From positions 62,001 through 126,000 of the forward strand of contig JAGTJL010000013.1 of the NCBI GenBank assembly GCA_020746875.1: a stretch of DNA of 64,000 nucleotides. The letters run 5' to 3'. A model generated the notes under the pieces. It saw only the letters and a list, made by a program, of their open reading frames with translations. It ran no database searches and was not told the DNA's origin. Shown piece by piece: positions 37,097 to 48,637 of the stretch. Source of the DNA: Rhexocercosporidium sp. MPI-PUGE-AT-0058. Taxonomy: Eukaryota; Ascomycota; Leotiomycetes; Helotiales. A program made the position numbers and the translations under genes. How positions within the stretch are numbered: the stretch's first letter is position 1; each line of letters begins with the position of its first letter.

Positions 37097-38029
37097 ATGG
37101 CCCCAACTATCCAAGCACGCAAGATCGCGTTTATCGGCGCCAGTGGCCAGCTCGGCAAGCCAACAATCGATGCCCTCGTCAAACTGGGTGCTCACACCAT
37201 TACTGCTATACAGAGATCCGAGGCCACCAGCACGTTTCCAGCCGGGGTCATCGTCGAGAAGGGCAATCTTGAGGATGAATCCTTTCTCGCCAGAGTGCTC
37301 AAAGGCCAAGATGCCGTCGTCCTAATGCCGCCTCTCGCTCAACTCCTCACCCTCCAGGAGCCCGCTATCCGCGTAGCTGCTCAGGTCGGCGTACCCTACG
37401 TCTTCCCCTCAGAGTTTGGCCCCGACCCCTTTGCTGGCCAGCTGGTCGAGGAGAATGAGCTGCTTGTAGCGAAGAAGAGCATCCGTGATCTGATTGAAAA
37501 GCTTGGTGTGAGCAACTGGGTCTCTGTGGCCATTGGCCCGTGGCTGGATGATGGTCTCGTCAAGGGCTTATTTGGCATCGACGCCAAGGCTCGCAAGGCG
37601 ACTATCTGGCAGGGTGCAGATGCAAAGGCCGCCACGGCGACGACTGCCCATACTGGCGAAGCCCTCGCTGCAGTGCTGAGTTTGCCAGAAACCGATCTGG
37701 CCAAGTATAAAAACAAGGCGGTCTACACACCGTCGTTCCACCTCACGCAGCGGGAGATCTTACAGGCTGTTCAGCGTGCAACCGGGACGGTGGATGCGGA
37801 CTGGGATATTAAGTCCCGGGATGTGAACGAGGTGGCGAAGGAGTACGAGGAAAAGATTAGAGAGGGTGATGGCATGGCACCTTATGTTAAGTTCTTCGTC
37901 ACGCACTTCCTGGAGGGTCATGGTGGAGACTTCGAGAGCAAGGTTGATGCGGCAGAGTTGGAGAAACTGGAGCAGCTTGGCTTGCGCAAGGAGAGTCTGG
38001 ATCAGGTAATCAAGACGGCGCTGCAATGA
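37097..38029 (+). CDS. NmrA-like / isoflavone-reductase-like NAD(P)-binding protein
   Basis: The intact, intron-free 310-aa frame is an atypical short-chain dehydrogenase of the NmrA/PCBER type. The nucleotide-binding loop FIGASGQLGKPTIDAL is near residues 12-27. VVLMPPLAQLLTLQEPAI and VPYVFPSEFGPDPF are typical family segments. The family covers redox sensors and small-molecule reductases; the substrate cannot be read from the sequence. It is the first intact gene after the decay zone and lies about 1.9 kb from the enoyl reductase, so it may belong to the polyketide cluster or be its neighbour. The region after it to 38.5 kb has no gene. Confidence 0.9.
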   Translation: MAPTIQARKIAFIGASGQLGKPTIDALVKLGAHTITAIQRSEATSTFPAGVIVEKGNLEDESFLARVLKGQDAVVLMPPLAQLLTLQEPAIRVAAQVGVPYVFPSEFGPDPFAGQLVEENELLVAKKSIRDLIEKLGVSNWVSVAIGPWLDDGLVKGLFGIDAKARKATIWQGADAKAATATTAHTGEALAAVLSLPETDLAKYKNKAVYTPSFHLTQREILQAVQRATGTVDADWDIKSRDVNEVAKEYEEKIREGDGMAPYVKFFVTHFLEGHGGDFESKVDAAELEKLEQLGLRKESLDQVIKTALQ

Positions 38030-39032
38030 ATCTGGCCGTATTTGTAAACTTGAACAAGTTGTTAACCACATGTACCCACATCCGGATAGTTATGTAACTT
38101 TCGCTTATCAAAAGTAATAAAAAAGTAGTTTCAAAATCTGCAGTAGTTACGTATATGTACTCTTCTGTCGACGTCAACCACTTCAACGCACTGCTAGTCG
38201 CAGCGTTGTGTTCTGTAACTGCAACCTCTAGGGATTCCACGATACAGGCGCTGCATGCGCCATGCGATATGCTGTCGTGTATGTTACGGGCCATATCTCT
38301 TATTCTACTATACCCCCTATTACACTGAACTTCTGGTGGTATAGTGATATACGTACCTCGCCTGTTGCTAGTTTGCATAGAGTATGACGATGTCTACGGT
38401 TATTTCAACTCATTTGTAGCCCCTCAGTAGCATCTTCTGGTGCAACGCGAACCTGTTAATACTTCGCTTTTTCTTTACTAAATGATGCCTTCCTCTCCTC
38501 ACTAACCTACTCATCGTAACTCGTATGGCTACATTTTCCGCCAAAACACCACTTCTCTTTCCATTCTTAAGAAACTCTACGAAATCCGCAGAAATATTAA
38601 CATACGTTATAAGTACTGGCGGGTTAAGGCTAAGCGGGCGCGCGAGTCTAGGCGGCGTAAGACTTAAAAAAAATTTAACATAATATTTCCGGGTTTCCGT
38701 TTATTCTTTTATTTGAACTTTTCCTTCTTCGAATTTTGTTTTTATTTTTATATCGCCTATCTTTAATTTTTTCTTTCTTTTTCTTAATAAGCCCGGATTT
38801 ATTATGAGTCAATACAAATACATGAACTACACGCCGTATTAATCCGCTAATTAAGTCTTTGTTTTAACCTATGTTTTTTCCTTAATACTTGACGTACTAC
38901 TACATCGTTTTAACTTCATTTAAGGTTTAAAGGACTTAAATAACAGCAAAAAGACACCAAATCATATTAATAGAATTAAAATTAAAGTAAAAGTAATAAA
39001 AAGATGATAAATAGTTTATAAGTAATATTAAA
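38030..39032. other. Gene-free DNA grading into a short RIP-like block
   Basis: Ordinary sequence to about 38500. A short basic peptide (RYKYWRVKAKRARESRRRKT) is readable at about 38590-38670, then AT-rich sequence to about 39030. No gene can be supported. Confidence 0.35.
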
Positions 39033-39069
39033 ATTAAGCGAGGTGTCCGGAATAGAGGGGTAAGACGTT
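39033..39069. mobile_element. Solo pogo/Fot1-like terminal repeat
   Basis: GCGAGGTGTCCGGAATAGAG, GGGT and AAGACG followed by TTA match the reverse complement of the terminus at 24882 (GCGAGGTAGGCGGAATAGGG and so on) apart from an internal deletion. No partner terminus was found to the left, so it marks a truncated or heavily eroded element, with the AT-rich stretch 38680-39030 as its likely interior. Confidence 0.55.
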
Positions 39070-39147
39070 ATAGCCTCGGCAAATCCACGCTACTAGGTTG
39101 TATAAGGAATTAAATGAATCTTATATTAGATTCATTCAACAATAATG

Positions 39148-39541
39148 AATAGGTGCTGCCTACCAAGTTAAGACTTCCAGACCCATTCCCTTTCCTCGAT
39201 ACCCAGAGATTGCCAAGAACAAAAAGAGCAAAGTAAGAGGTGCTGCTTTCCAAGTTAGAACTTCCGAGAAGGAAACTACAAAGGCTAAAGCCAAAGCCAA
39301 GACTGGTACTAAGACTGGTGGGGGTAAAGCCAGGGGTACTACTCCATCAACTGGCTCTACCGGATGTCGTCCTGTCGTTGGGGGTGTTGATGATGGATTC
39401 TTCAAGCGATCTTTCATTCCTGAGCCTAGTTCGGAGGAGGTTGCTGATGAAGATATTGCCGATGAGAATGTTGCCGACGAAGATATTGCGGATGAGGATT
39501 CTCTTGTCTCCGATGCCGAGACTGTCGATGATGAGATCTAA
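39148..39541 (+). pseudogene. C-terminal fragment of an unidentified acidic/basic low-complexity protein
   Basis: A frame open from just after a stop at 39142 ends at TAA 39539-39541. It encodes a basic part (ETTKAKAKAKTGTKTGGGKA) and an acidic tail with a repeated motif (EEVADEDIADENVADEDIAD). Two related segments, GAAYQVKTS and GAAFQVRTS, lie 90 bp apart. No start codon fits before the transposon terminus at 39069, so the 5' part is missing or lies upstream of the insertion. Family not recognised. Confidence 0.45.
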
Positions 39542-39903
39542 GGAATGGATTGCGACACGAAATGTTCTCGCGCCAATGACAATTGATTTATATATAAATT
39601 TGTGACTATGCGTGTCGGTCTACCATTCACCACCCAAGACTTCGCGGAGTCTCATTATCGTAAGTAGATAATCTTGTGCCTAAATTGAAATTGAAGTCAG
39701 ATACATGTATAAAATGGTAGTAGCTTAGTAATTAACTAAGTGCTTATTCTAAGGGGATAATACTCGTTATAAGTTATCTCCATCATGGCTGCTTGTTTCT
39801 TTATTATTTGAAGTCAAGGGTAATTCAAGGAGTTTAAACAAGGAAACAGTCCTGAAAAATATCCCATTGTGTATTTGTTGCTGGATTAGATTCTATACTA
39901 TCC
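39542..39903. other. Intergenic, no gene seen
   Basis: Moderately AT-rich, between the fragment and the convergent end of the enoyl reductase gene. Nothing recognisable. Confidence 0.4.
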
Positions 39904-41282
39904 TCAAATGTTGTAAACTAACTTCTCCCCTGAAACCATCTTCTTACGCAAAAGCTCCAAACCATCAAACACCCCATCAAAACCTGTATCGCTAACCCTC
40001 ACAGGGTGCGGGACAATTTTCCCCTGATCTAACAATCTCTGGGCAGTCTGGAACCACTTCTTCCCAAACACTCGTAACGAAGGATCACCTTCGCGTCCAA
40101 ACGGTGCAGGCCAACCAATCTTGGTTCCAAGAATAGAAGGGCCCAATACCCAATTGGGGGCAACAGTCTTTCGTGTGTTTGCGATATATTCGGGGTACGG
40201 TTCTAACGCAGTATATCGACCACCAGATCTCCCGAGAGCTCCGTAGCAGATAGTCATCGTATCTGCTTCTACAATACAATCCAATGCGTAACGAAGACCA
40301 TTTTTGGTGTATTGTTTGATATCTTTTGCACAAGATGGCAAGTGGTAGTCGCTAGGTAAAGTTGACTCAGTATTAACTCAACGAGGGTCTCTCGAGATCC
40401 GGATATGACAATCTCCAAGTTATGAAAAACCAATACCTACAAACATTTCTCAGCTCCGTAGCTCTCGACTAACGCATTGCTTCGAGGAGAACATGTCGCA
40501 ATAGGTGTGAGCCCAGCACTGTAAATCATCAGTCACAGTCTGCATCCTAATATCACACTTTGCACATACTGCCTGATCAACTGGATTGCAAGTGTTCCAG
40601 AAGCAGTACTGCCTCCATACACTAAAACATAGCACGGCTTGTTGGACGGAAATGTCCCTGGACTATCAGGGGTGTTGGGCAGTTGTAGGTGATTGAAAAG
40701 CGCAAGTCCCATGGTCCCAATGCCTGTTCCTAGTGAGGCTCCGGTCGAGAAAGACATATTTGCTGGTAGTCTCAACGTGAAGTCCGCAGTGGCACCGACG
40801 TATTCTGCGAAGGCTCCGATATCTGGACGCATCGGGTTCATGGGATGAACAACACTTGCAACACGATCTCCGATTCGAAGATGTTCCCCACTTGCTGCCC
40901 CAATTTTGACGATGATGCCGGCAAAGTCACAGCCTGAAATTGCCCCGGGGTATCTGTGCAGTTCTCGGGGTCAGTAACTATCAAAGGAGAGCGCGAGTAA
41001 GTTGGGGGAAAAGTGAGTAGCGTGTCTCAGGAGCTGATAGCTATAGCTATTCGAAACAATAATATGATGGCGATGGCTTATCATGGAGAAGTATAGTACG
41101 TACGCCATTGGTCCAACCATTTTGGCATCCACCGGATTGATGGCAATAGAAACTGTTTTCACTAAAACCAGATCATCATCTACATGCGGAACGTCGACAT
41201 CGTTTGAGATTCCGAGATCGCCATTTTGTAAGGCGATTATGGCTCTTTGCTTTGCTGGTATGTCTTCGGTTGAGTGTGGCAT
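39904..41282 (-). CDS. Trans-acting enoyl reductase (LovC/ToxD-type zinc-independent MDR)
   Basis: Exons 41282-41104, 40953-40570, 40518-40441 and 40351-39904 join in frame with GT-AG introns. The protein is a medium-chain dehydrogenase/reductase of the stand-alone ER type that partners reducing PKSs. It has an N-terminal GroES-like part (VKTVSIAINPVDAKM; GAISGCDFAGIIVKIG; PGDRVAS-like IGDRVASVVHP), a nucleotide loop YGGSTASGTLAIQLIR, then AGLTPIATCSP, the LRYALDCIVEADT segment, and a C-terminal FDGVFDGLELLRKKMVSGEK. These are the hallmarks of LovC, ApdC and ToxD homologues. It lies divergent to an FSH1 hydrolase with a shared 628-bp promoter carrying two CGGCGAYTT-type sites. Likely role: reduce enoyl intermediates on the PKS at 57746, which seems to lack its own ER. 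Confidence 0.9.
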
Positions 41283-41910
41283 TTTCCCTAGCTTGAATGA
41301 GGGTCAAACGCGACGAGGTTGAATGGGATAGATCTTGAGATGAATATTCAACTTTGATATCAGGGGAAAGTTCCCAAAACTTGTGATCTGCATTCTCTCT
41401 TCAAGTCACGACATCTTGGAAGGAATGATCGAAGTTCGGTCTTTTTGCTGACAAAAGTGCAAAGAGTCAGAGAAAGTCGCCGAATCGAGTACGGACAGCA
41501 ATTCCACCTTTCTTCATATAGGGTGAAACATTGGTGCGTCTTAGGCGATCAAATTACAGAACAGACTTCCATATGATCACCCGGAATGTACAAACGTCTA
41601 GGTTCAGGGGGTGCTTGGAAATACAAAATCGCCGAAAGATCAACAACACCAGAGGAACTTCAGTTCAATGCTTACCAGTCTTAAAGAAATGAGGAGATTA
41701 CTATGCACGTCAAGGTAAACGTATGATTTCTAAAAAGGCCCGAACATGAGCCTTGCCAAAGGCTAGAGCACGATTGTAGTTTTTGTAAGGACATCGGAGC
41801 AAGCAAGCTAACTTCATAAAGCACCTTCGTGTCCATTCGTAAATATTTATACCGACTGAGTCTTTCTGAATTAATAAGAGATCCCCTTTTCAAATTCATT
41901 CCTCGTTAAT
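41283..41910. promoter_or_regulatory. Divergent promoter between enoyl reductase and FSH1 hydrolase
   Basis: Both genes start outward from this 628-bp region. It holds TCGCCGA at 41477-41483 and at 41629-41635; read on the minus strand these are CGGCGACTT and CGGCGATTT, matching sites in two other cluster promoters. A shared, co-regulated promoter is inferred. Confidence 0.55.
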
Positions 41911-42681
41911 ATGGACAATCAAAAGCGACTACCTAAGATACTCTGCCTTCACGGTAGTGGAACCAACCTTGACATCTTCCAGATCCAAACACGCAAATTA
42001 CGAAACCACCTTAAAAACTCATTCCGCTTCATCTTTGTCAATGCTCCCTTCTCCTCTCCTCCCGGTCCTGGTGTACTCCCATTCTTCGACGCCGACGATG
42101 ACTTTTATGCTTGGATCCCTCAGCGTCGACGCTCGCGAAAACCACATTCCAGACGCATAGACCTCATGAAAGAAGAAAGAGAAGCCGATGAAGGATTGAA
42201 AAGAGCTCTCCTTGAAATCAACGAGCTTGAAGTGCCTTTCGTAGGAGTTATGGGGTTTTCTCAGGGAGCAGGCATGGCGGCTTCCCTTCTCTTACGCGCA
42301 CAACAATCGCGCAACCGCGGCGAGAACTGCTATTGGGGCTCTCTGCAATTTGGGATCATGTTCAATGGGACAGCGGACTGTTTGGAGTGGCAGGCTCATC
42401 GATCTGTCCATGAGGTTAGAGATGATGTGATCAGGATACCGACCGTTCAGGTTCATGGGCTCTTAGATCCTTGGCTCAAGAATGGCAGGTCAATGCTCGA
42501 TTGTTTCTTTGCACGGGAAACGGTGGATCTGATCGAGTTTAATGTTGGCCATTATCTGACTCCCGAGGAGGATGGAGCGAGGAGAGTAGCAGATGTCATT
42601 AGAAAGATGGATGCTTGCAATTTCGAGAAGAAAGGTGGATCCAAAGAAATGTCGCTGGTTGTCACAGAGATCTTCGCTTAG
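41911..42681 (+). CDS. FSH1-family serine hydrolase (LovG-like esterase)
   Basis: The intact, intron-free 256-aa alpha/beta hydrolase of the FSH1 (DUF341) family begins ILCLHGSGTNLDIFQIQT. The catalytic triad is visible: Ser117 in GFSQGAG, Asp186 in LLDPW and His214 in VGHYL. In the lovastatin pathway the homologous LovG releases the finished chain from a PKS that has no thioesterase. Its position beside a LovC-type reductase and in the same block as a reducing PKS suggests the same job here. The oxyanion and acyl pocket specificity cannot be read from the sequence. Alternatives are a general esterase or a pathway hydrolase acting on a later intermediate. Confidence 0.9.
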   Translation: MDNQKRLPKILCLHGSGTNLDIFQIQTRKLRNHLKNSFRFIFVNAPFSSPPGPGVLPFFDADDDFYAWIPQRRRSRKPHSRRIDLMKEEREADEGLKRALLEINELEVPFVGVMGFSQGAGMAASLLLRAQQSRNRGENCYWGSLQFGIMFNGTADCLEWQAHRSVHEVRDDVIRIPTVQVHGLLDPWLKNGRSMLDCFFARETVDLIEFNVGHYLTPEEDGARRVADVIRKMDACNFEKKGGSKEMSLVVTEIFA

Positions 42682-43309
42682 AATTAGATTCATGTCAATT
42701 GTTTCGGGCTTGTTTTTCTGTTCTTCTAGCGATGGTTGTATAGATCTCAAAGAAAAGACGTACAATTTTGCGATATCAAGTACTCGTATTACATAAATTA
42801 TATTTTGTTATATCGTAAAGCATCAGACTGCGGATCTGCCATCCGTGTGATAGAGGCAAGAACAATAATCAAATATTATATGCCCAGGCAAATTCGGAGT
42901 AGGAAACCAACCCCTTGAACATAATTGACAAGTAATGCAGCTTGTATTCAACATTGTTTTCTTCTGTTAACTACCAATCTCTCCATCTAGAAGATTTTAT
43001 TACATTAGCACCGTGTTAAACCGTAGGAGTAGAGAAATCAACGAGTGCACACGTTAACACCCCACATATTGGACCGAATTGTTTGTGGAACTGGCATTCT
43101 GACGAAATGATTGATTTCTTCCGAACTGAAGGCAAAGTTTTAGACAACAGGTCTATATATTGTAATGTGCTATGGATGACTTGTAGTTCTACCAACATCT
43201 ACTCTGCAGACCAAAACGTTCTTGACAGAAACTTGCCAATGCCAAACCCCCGACTATCTCTTCTCCTCCTGGTGTGGCTCGTTCGGAGCACAAGTCCCTG
43301 GCAAACCGC
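42682..43309. other. Intergenic between convergent genes, no gene seen
   Basis: Holds the 3' ends of the FSH1 hydrolase and the Diels-Alderase-like gene. Only short chance frames are present. Confidence 0.4.
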
Positions 43310-44741
43310 TCAGGCCCATGCATCGTCAAACTCAGCGTGCATGGCTGTGCCAATTCCAGAGAACACCTCGCATCCAACTTCACCTCCTTTGATTTGAGCG
43401 GGTACCTGTTTGTCGAAATATCGGAGTCAGTCTACTGTTTTTAGGTGTTCAGGGAGTGGCGAGACATGTATCAAGAGTACACGCTCCGGAGCAAGAACTC
43501 CAAAATTTGCCCAGATAGGTATAAATCTTCTAAGAATATGATACGTACGAATCCGCCGAACCCACGTTCTCCCAAAGCCCATTCCGGGTCCGCGAAGTTG
43601 ACATCGAACTTCCAGTTCTTTTTCTTTTTGGCAGACGTGAAATCGAGGGTGAATGTAGTTCTCGCTTTCGATGGGTCGAAGGGAGTACCGGTGTGATTGA
43701 CATGTGTTTGAGAAAACAGCAGGTAGTCTCCCCCTTTGACTACGCCGAGATTTCTGGTCGAGAAGATTATTTTGCCGGACTTGATGAGTACTGAAGCAAG
43801 GTAAGTCTTGCGATCAACCGAGGAACCAATTCGCCAGAAAATCGCGGTGTAAGGGCCCGCGAAGACGCGCCCTATCTGCCAGCCCAAAGAGGATACCGAG
43901 AGAGGAAATGGGCCCCAGTTTCTGTCATGGCCTCCAATGCCGGTGAAATTGAGTCGGGTCCCGTCGATATCGAAGTCAACAGCAACTTTGCCAGCAGTAA
44001 CAGGCGCTTCCCAGTATACCCAGGGCTTCACCTGCGGAGAAGCATTTTTGGAAGGCCCTATTTTGCGGAGAAAGTCAGCAATTTCTTGTTCCTTATCCTC
44101 AGAAAACTTGGAAGAGCGGGCTATCCATGAGAGGCTCGAGAGGGAGAAGACCACAACTGCTCAAAAAACATACACTGGTTCCCATCTGCATAGACTGCGG
44201 GGGCTGTGGCTGTGAGGGTGTAGGTTCCCTTCAATGTTGGAGAGTCGAGAACAATAGTCGTGTGTTTGAGATCGGAGGAGATGTCGAAGGAGTATCTATA
44301 TCCAGGCTTCGACCAAACTCCAGTTGTCGAATTCTTGCATGTGGAAATGGTATTGTCCGTCACCCACGAAACCTCAATCCAGGACGAACCGTTTGAGAAC
44401 GTAACCTGTGTCTGTAATCTCAGCACTCCAAATGGCGGGTTTACTTCTCCAACATGAGAGTTATCACGCCAGAACATGATTCCGATCCCGGTCTCCCCAT
44501 CATCAGCCGTCGCGTCAAAAAACCAGGATTCCCATGCCGTCTCATTCACAGCAGAGATCTTAGGAGATACGAATGGCACGAGAGGATCCTCGCTGATGAT
44601 GACATCTGTTCCATTCGCGATGTCGAATTGCTTCATAACACTCACGTCGCATTTCTTGTTGTGAAGAAGGCTTGAAGACCCGGGTGCGGCATTGGCTGCG
44701 GCGAGGAGGGCGAGAACAAACGGAACAGATTTGAACAACAT
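43310..44741 (-). CDS. Diels-Alderase-like (CrtC/lipocalin-fold) secreted protein
   Basis: Exons 44741-44174, 44120-43549 and 43405-43310 join in frame (411 aa). The N-terminus MLFKSVPFVLALLAAANAAP is a signal peptide. The mature protein follows the fungal Diels-Alderase pattern (Fsa2, CghA, MycB family): an N-terminal beta domain with FVSPKISAVNETAWESWFFD, GVWSKPGYRYSFDISSDLKH and DSPTLKGTYTLTATAP, then a C-terminal domain with VYWEAPVTAGKVAVDF, the signature GIGGHDRNWGPFPLS, and a glycine-rich end GCEVFSGIGTAMHAEF. These proteins fold as two lipocalin-like barrels and catalyse intramolecular [4+2] cyclisation of polyketide chains; some relatives are hydratases or isomerases. The gene is divergent to the MFS exporter, sharing a promoter rich in CGGCGAWWT sites. 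Cyclisation of the cluster polyketide is inferred. Confidence 0.8.
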
Positions 44742-45631
44742 CTTAAAAATTTTGGATTGATGGCTATGAGATCTGTATTGAACATTGACTTGCCAGGAGA
44801 CGTGACATATTTATCAAGTAGTCATGGGCTTCGACTCAACCCATCGATTGCTACTTCCAGATTCCATCATCGTGCCAATTCGACGGCGAATTCTCAGCAG
44901 GAAAGAATTGACAGCTAGGTACTTGGAAGATTGGTAAGAATCGGCGAAATTGTCAGTGCAGTTGACCGTAAGGTCTTTTTCCGGTTAGTTTCGAGACAGT
45001 TTTACAGCAAGTGAAGCCTGACCCTAGATAATCGGTACATTGGCACAGTTCGGCGATATAGCAAGAGCAGGTAAATGATTCAAAGAAGTCGAGGCCAGCG
45101 TCTCGAATCCCAAGAGAGAATAGTGGGAATCGGTGATATATGATTACGGTGGAGGCTTCGAGCTTCGTGTTATCATCGACGAACCCCTGAACGTTTTGCG
45201 AGCCAAGCGGCCCAAGCCAATGAAGTCATGCAATCGCCTACATAAACCACGTCAGCACGTCAGAGTTCTTTTAACCGGACGGTAAGGGACGGGAGACAAG
45301 GGATTCATTCATGTGCCACACGCCTGGGACTGCCACTGTCTCCTTTATCGGTGCTTCTCATCGTCTCTTGGCATCAACACGGCGATTTCTGCGCCGACAT
45401 GCGAGATGCCAGGTCTCACCTCGCTAACGCAGCCAGCGAATGAGCCAAGGGTTGCTAGTCCGTATTGCAATGTCTGCTTTGTTCAGGTCATGGAGAGCGT
45501 CTGTTAGTCCCGGTCCTGTGGTGAAATACAATTGAAGGACATCAACGCCTTTGATTCACGTCCTTGTTTCAAAACGTGAATACTACTTCATTTCCGCATT
45601 CCCCCTTGCCAAGAAATAACCAGTTGTTGAC
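44742..45631. promoter_or_regulatory. Divergent promoter between Diels-Alderase-like gene and MFS transporter
   Basis: The 890-bp region separates two outward-facing genes. CGGCGA followed by an AT-rich triplet occurs at 44884, 44942, 45051 and about 45380 (CGGCGAATT, CGGCGAAAT, CGGCGATAT, CGGCGATTT), with a variant TCGGTGATAT near 45130. No coding sequence is supported. Confidence 0.55.
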
Positions 45632-48146
45632 ATGGGTACAGGGCGAGACGCGATGCATTCCGGTGTGGCTATGCATAACGACAACAGAGACACCTCTCTG
45701 GCAGGGAAAGTTGCCTTAGAAGATTCAAATTCTACGGACCCTTCTGCAGGAGTAGATGCTCCGTCCAGAACAGCGAAATCTGACCATGATACGCTTCATT
45801 CACCAGATAACAAACCTCTACGAGCTGAAAGCGGTAATGATCATCCGGCAGAAGCCCGAGACACCAGCGAAACCTCAATACACATCGCCAGTGAAAAAGC
45901 TGAGGAGTCGATAAACACATCCCATGATGAGGACTTCGCCATCCACTCGGCAGATGATCATTCAAATGGGCTTCCTCGAGGAATTGTCTCTACACATGCG
46001 GGGTTTCAAGAAGCCGGCAGGAGTACTGTCCTTCTCACCAATTTTGATATTGAAAGCCCTGACTCGACAGAACGCAGCGGCGGAGAACACCAAAGCGAGA
46101 CTGTTCACTTAACGGGGTTCAAGCTTCATATCCTTACGTTTGGCTTGACATTAGCTGCAATGCTAATGATGTTGAACGCATCAATCGTTGCCACAGTAAG
46201 TGTTGCCATAACCTGTCACAATCTCAGTTACGAGCCCTGCTGATGCGATCTCCATTCTAGGCAATTCCTGAAATCTCGAAGCACTACAAGTCCATTGAGG
46301 ACATCGGGTGGTATGGTAGCGTATACCTGTTGACAAATTGCTCTATGCAACCGTTAAGTGGGAAACTGTACACGATTTACTCTTTGAAGGTATAGTCACA
46401 ACTTGTATGCTCTTACGTTGAAGCTGATTGCGGAATGCAGTGGACTTTCCTGACCTTCCTTGGTATCTTCGAATTGGGTGCTTTGGTTGCGGCTGCTTCC
46501 ATTTCCTCCACAATGTTTATCGTAGGAAGGGCTATTGGGGGGATAGGGGGTGCGGGACTGATGAATGGTGCTTTGACTATAATAGCGTCTGCAGCGCCAA
46601 TTACAAAGCGGCCAAGTACATCCCCCTTCCTCAAATCCTCAGTGACAGTATTTCAAGGCTAACTAGGCTTGTGCAGTGCTTGTCGGAATTATCATGTCAG
46701 TATCCGTCGTTGGCCAGGCCCTTGGACCTCTCATCGGCGGGGCCTTCACCCAGTATGCGAGTTGGAGGTGGTGTAAGTCTATGTCTCGTCATAAACTAGG
46801 ATTCTTCCTGATTTTCCATTTAGGTTTTTACATTAATATACCCGCCGGTGCAATTACCGGTCTCGTACTCTGCTTCATTGAAGTCCCTGACGAACGTAAA
46901 AAATACAAAACCCACAAGACACTTACCGAACTCTTCTTCGGCCTGGACCTCATTGGGTTCTCACTATTCGCACCAGCCTGTATCATGTTTCTGATGGCTC
47001 TACAGTGGGGTGGCATCAAGCATGCCTGGGACTCGGCAATGATCCTCGGGCTATTCTGCGGCTCTTTTGTCACTGCCGCGGTATTCGCTTTTTGGGAGCA
47101 ACGGCAAGGGAAAGATGCTATGATACCTACTGGAATGATTAAAAGAAGGATTGTGTACAGTAGTGTATGTGTTTTCTTCCGTTAACTTTCTTTCACTAGA
47201 CTGAAGTCGATGCTTCTCTCCTGATACGCTCCCTGTGGTATTAGTCAAGACTCTCCCAATCGAGAGCATCTTGGTACACAGTACTAACTTGAATATCCTA
47301 TATAGTGCTTAACAGCAATGCTGCAGATGGGTTCGCTCTTACTGATTACCTACTATCTTCCAATCTGGTTTCAGTCCGTCAAGAAAGTGGGTCCGACGAT
47401 GAGCGGAGTCATGATATTGCCAACCTTTCTGGCCCAGATCCCTGCGGCTGCAATCTCCAGCATATTGAGTATGTCAGATGTCAAACTCCACATCCCCAAG
47501 CCCTCAAGTGACACCTACAGTTTTTCAGTGCTGATTCTCACGCGAAGTAACAAGACTAGGATACTATCTGCCATGGGCAATGGGGGGCTCAGCCATCACT
47601 ACCATCGGTTCTGGCCTCATGGGAACCTTCGAACTTCACACTTCACAGGTAGAATGGGTAATGTACCAGATATTGACGGGGGTAGGCCGCGGCTTGGTCC
47701 TACAGATCGTAAGTCCAATCCCTCCAAGGCCCCGCGATGAGACACGTCTGATTCACCATGTCCAGCCGATAATCGCCACACAAAGTATCCTCGCGCCCTC
47801 TGAGATTTCCACCGGCTCAGCTCTCGTCGTCCTCTTCCAGCTCTTCGGTGGCGCCATCTTCATCTGTTGTGGACAAACGATCTTCACGAACCGCTTTCAA
47901 GCAGGCCTTCTTCGGTATGCTCCGGAAGTGGATGCTGGGGAAGTGGTTCGTTGGGGGGTGGCGCGGCTGAACCTTGCAGTACCCGAGCAATCTTTAGATC
48001 ATATATTACAAGCGTACAATTACGCTTTGATACGCACATTCTATCTGGGTGTTGCTGGTTCCTTCGTTGCTTTCTTTACGAGCATAGGCATGGGGTGGAA
48101 AAGTCTGAAGACAGTGAAGCCTGCGGAGGACCCATTGGAGGTTTGA
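45632..48146 (+). CDS. MFS drug/toxin exporter, 14-TM (DHA2) type
   Basis: Eight exons: 45632-46195, 46261-46389, 46441-46615, 46677-46772, 46824-47164, 47306-47468, 47560-47708 and 47766-48146. All introns are GT-AG and frame-consistent, giving about 665 aa. A long polar N-terminus (~165 aa, Ser/Asp/Glu-rich) precedes the first helix LHILTFGLTLAAMLMMLNAS. The family features are NASIVATAIPEI, DIGWYGSVYLLTNCSMQPLS, the motif GRAIGGIGGAGLMNG and VSVVGQALGPLIGGAF (motif C). Such proteins export the product of fungal secondary-metabolite clusters through the plasma membrane using the proton gradient. The shared promoter with the Diels-Alderase-like gene supports membership in the cluster. Confidence 0.9.
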
Positions 48147-48637
48147 GAGTCATAAATTAGTTTTGTAACTCATATCAACTATGGAGACAAACCAAAAAAA
48201 TGCATAGCTATCAGAAGCTGTGCCGCCATCCAGATCTTCAACCGGGAACGGAGATGAAAATTGGTGTTTTCATTTTTTTTGGTGCTTCTAGTCAGTTATC
48301 CGCGGAATTTGCCTTATATCAAACATAAGGTTCCACGTATTCCCTTGTAAGCAGCGAGCAGTCAGTATAGCTGGGCGGACTATTACCGCTGCGCAGCGTT
48401 CAGTATTGTGGGTTCATGAGTGCGAGAAAACTGCAGAATAATCAAACTTAGATTTTTTGATCACGACGAAGAAGTATATAGACATACGATTTGTAAATTT
48501 GTAGGATCCCCAGGTAAGAACAAGGACACCGAAGAAAAACATCTAGTACGAATCAAAATCAGGTTTGGAGTACCCTCATCACCTCATTGCCCCATCGTTC
48601 TGGATATATCAATCGAACGCCAAAACCAATCGCTACC
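48147..48637. other. Intergenic between convergent genes, no gene seen
   Basis: Contains the 3' ends of the MFS and GDS genes and no supported coding sequence. Confidence 0.4.

Noticed and set aside
24882..39069. Pairing the pogo-type ends at 24882 and 39069 as one element
   Set aside because: The interval contains an aldolase gene and an intact NmrA-like gene and is far too long; they are separate copies.
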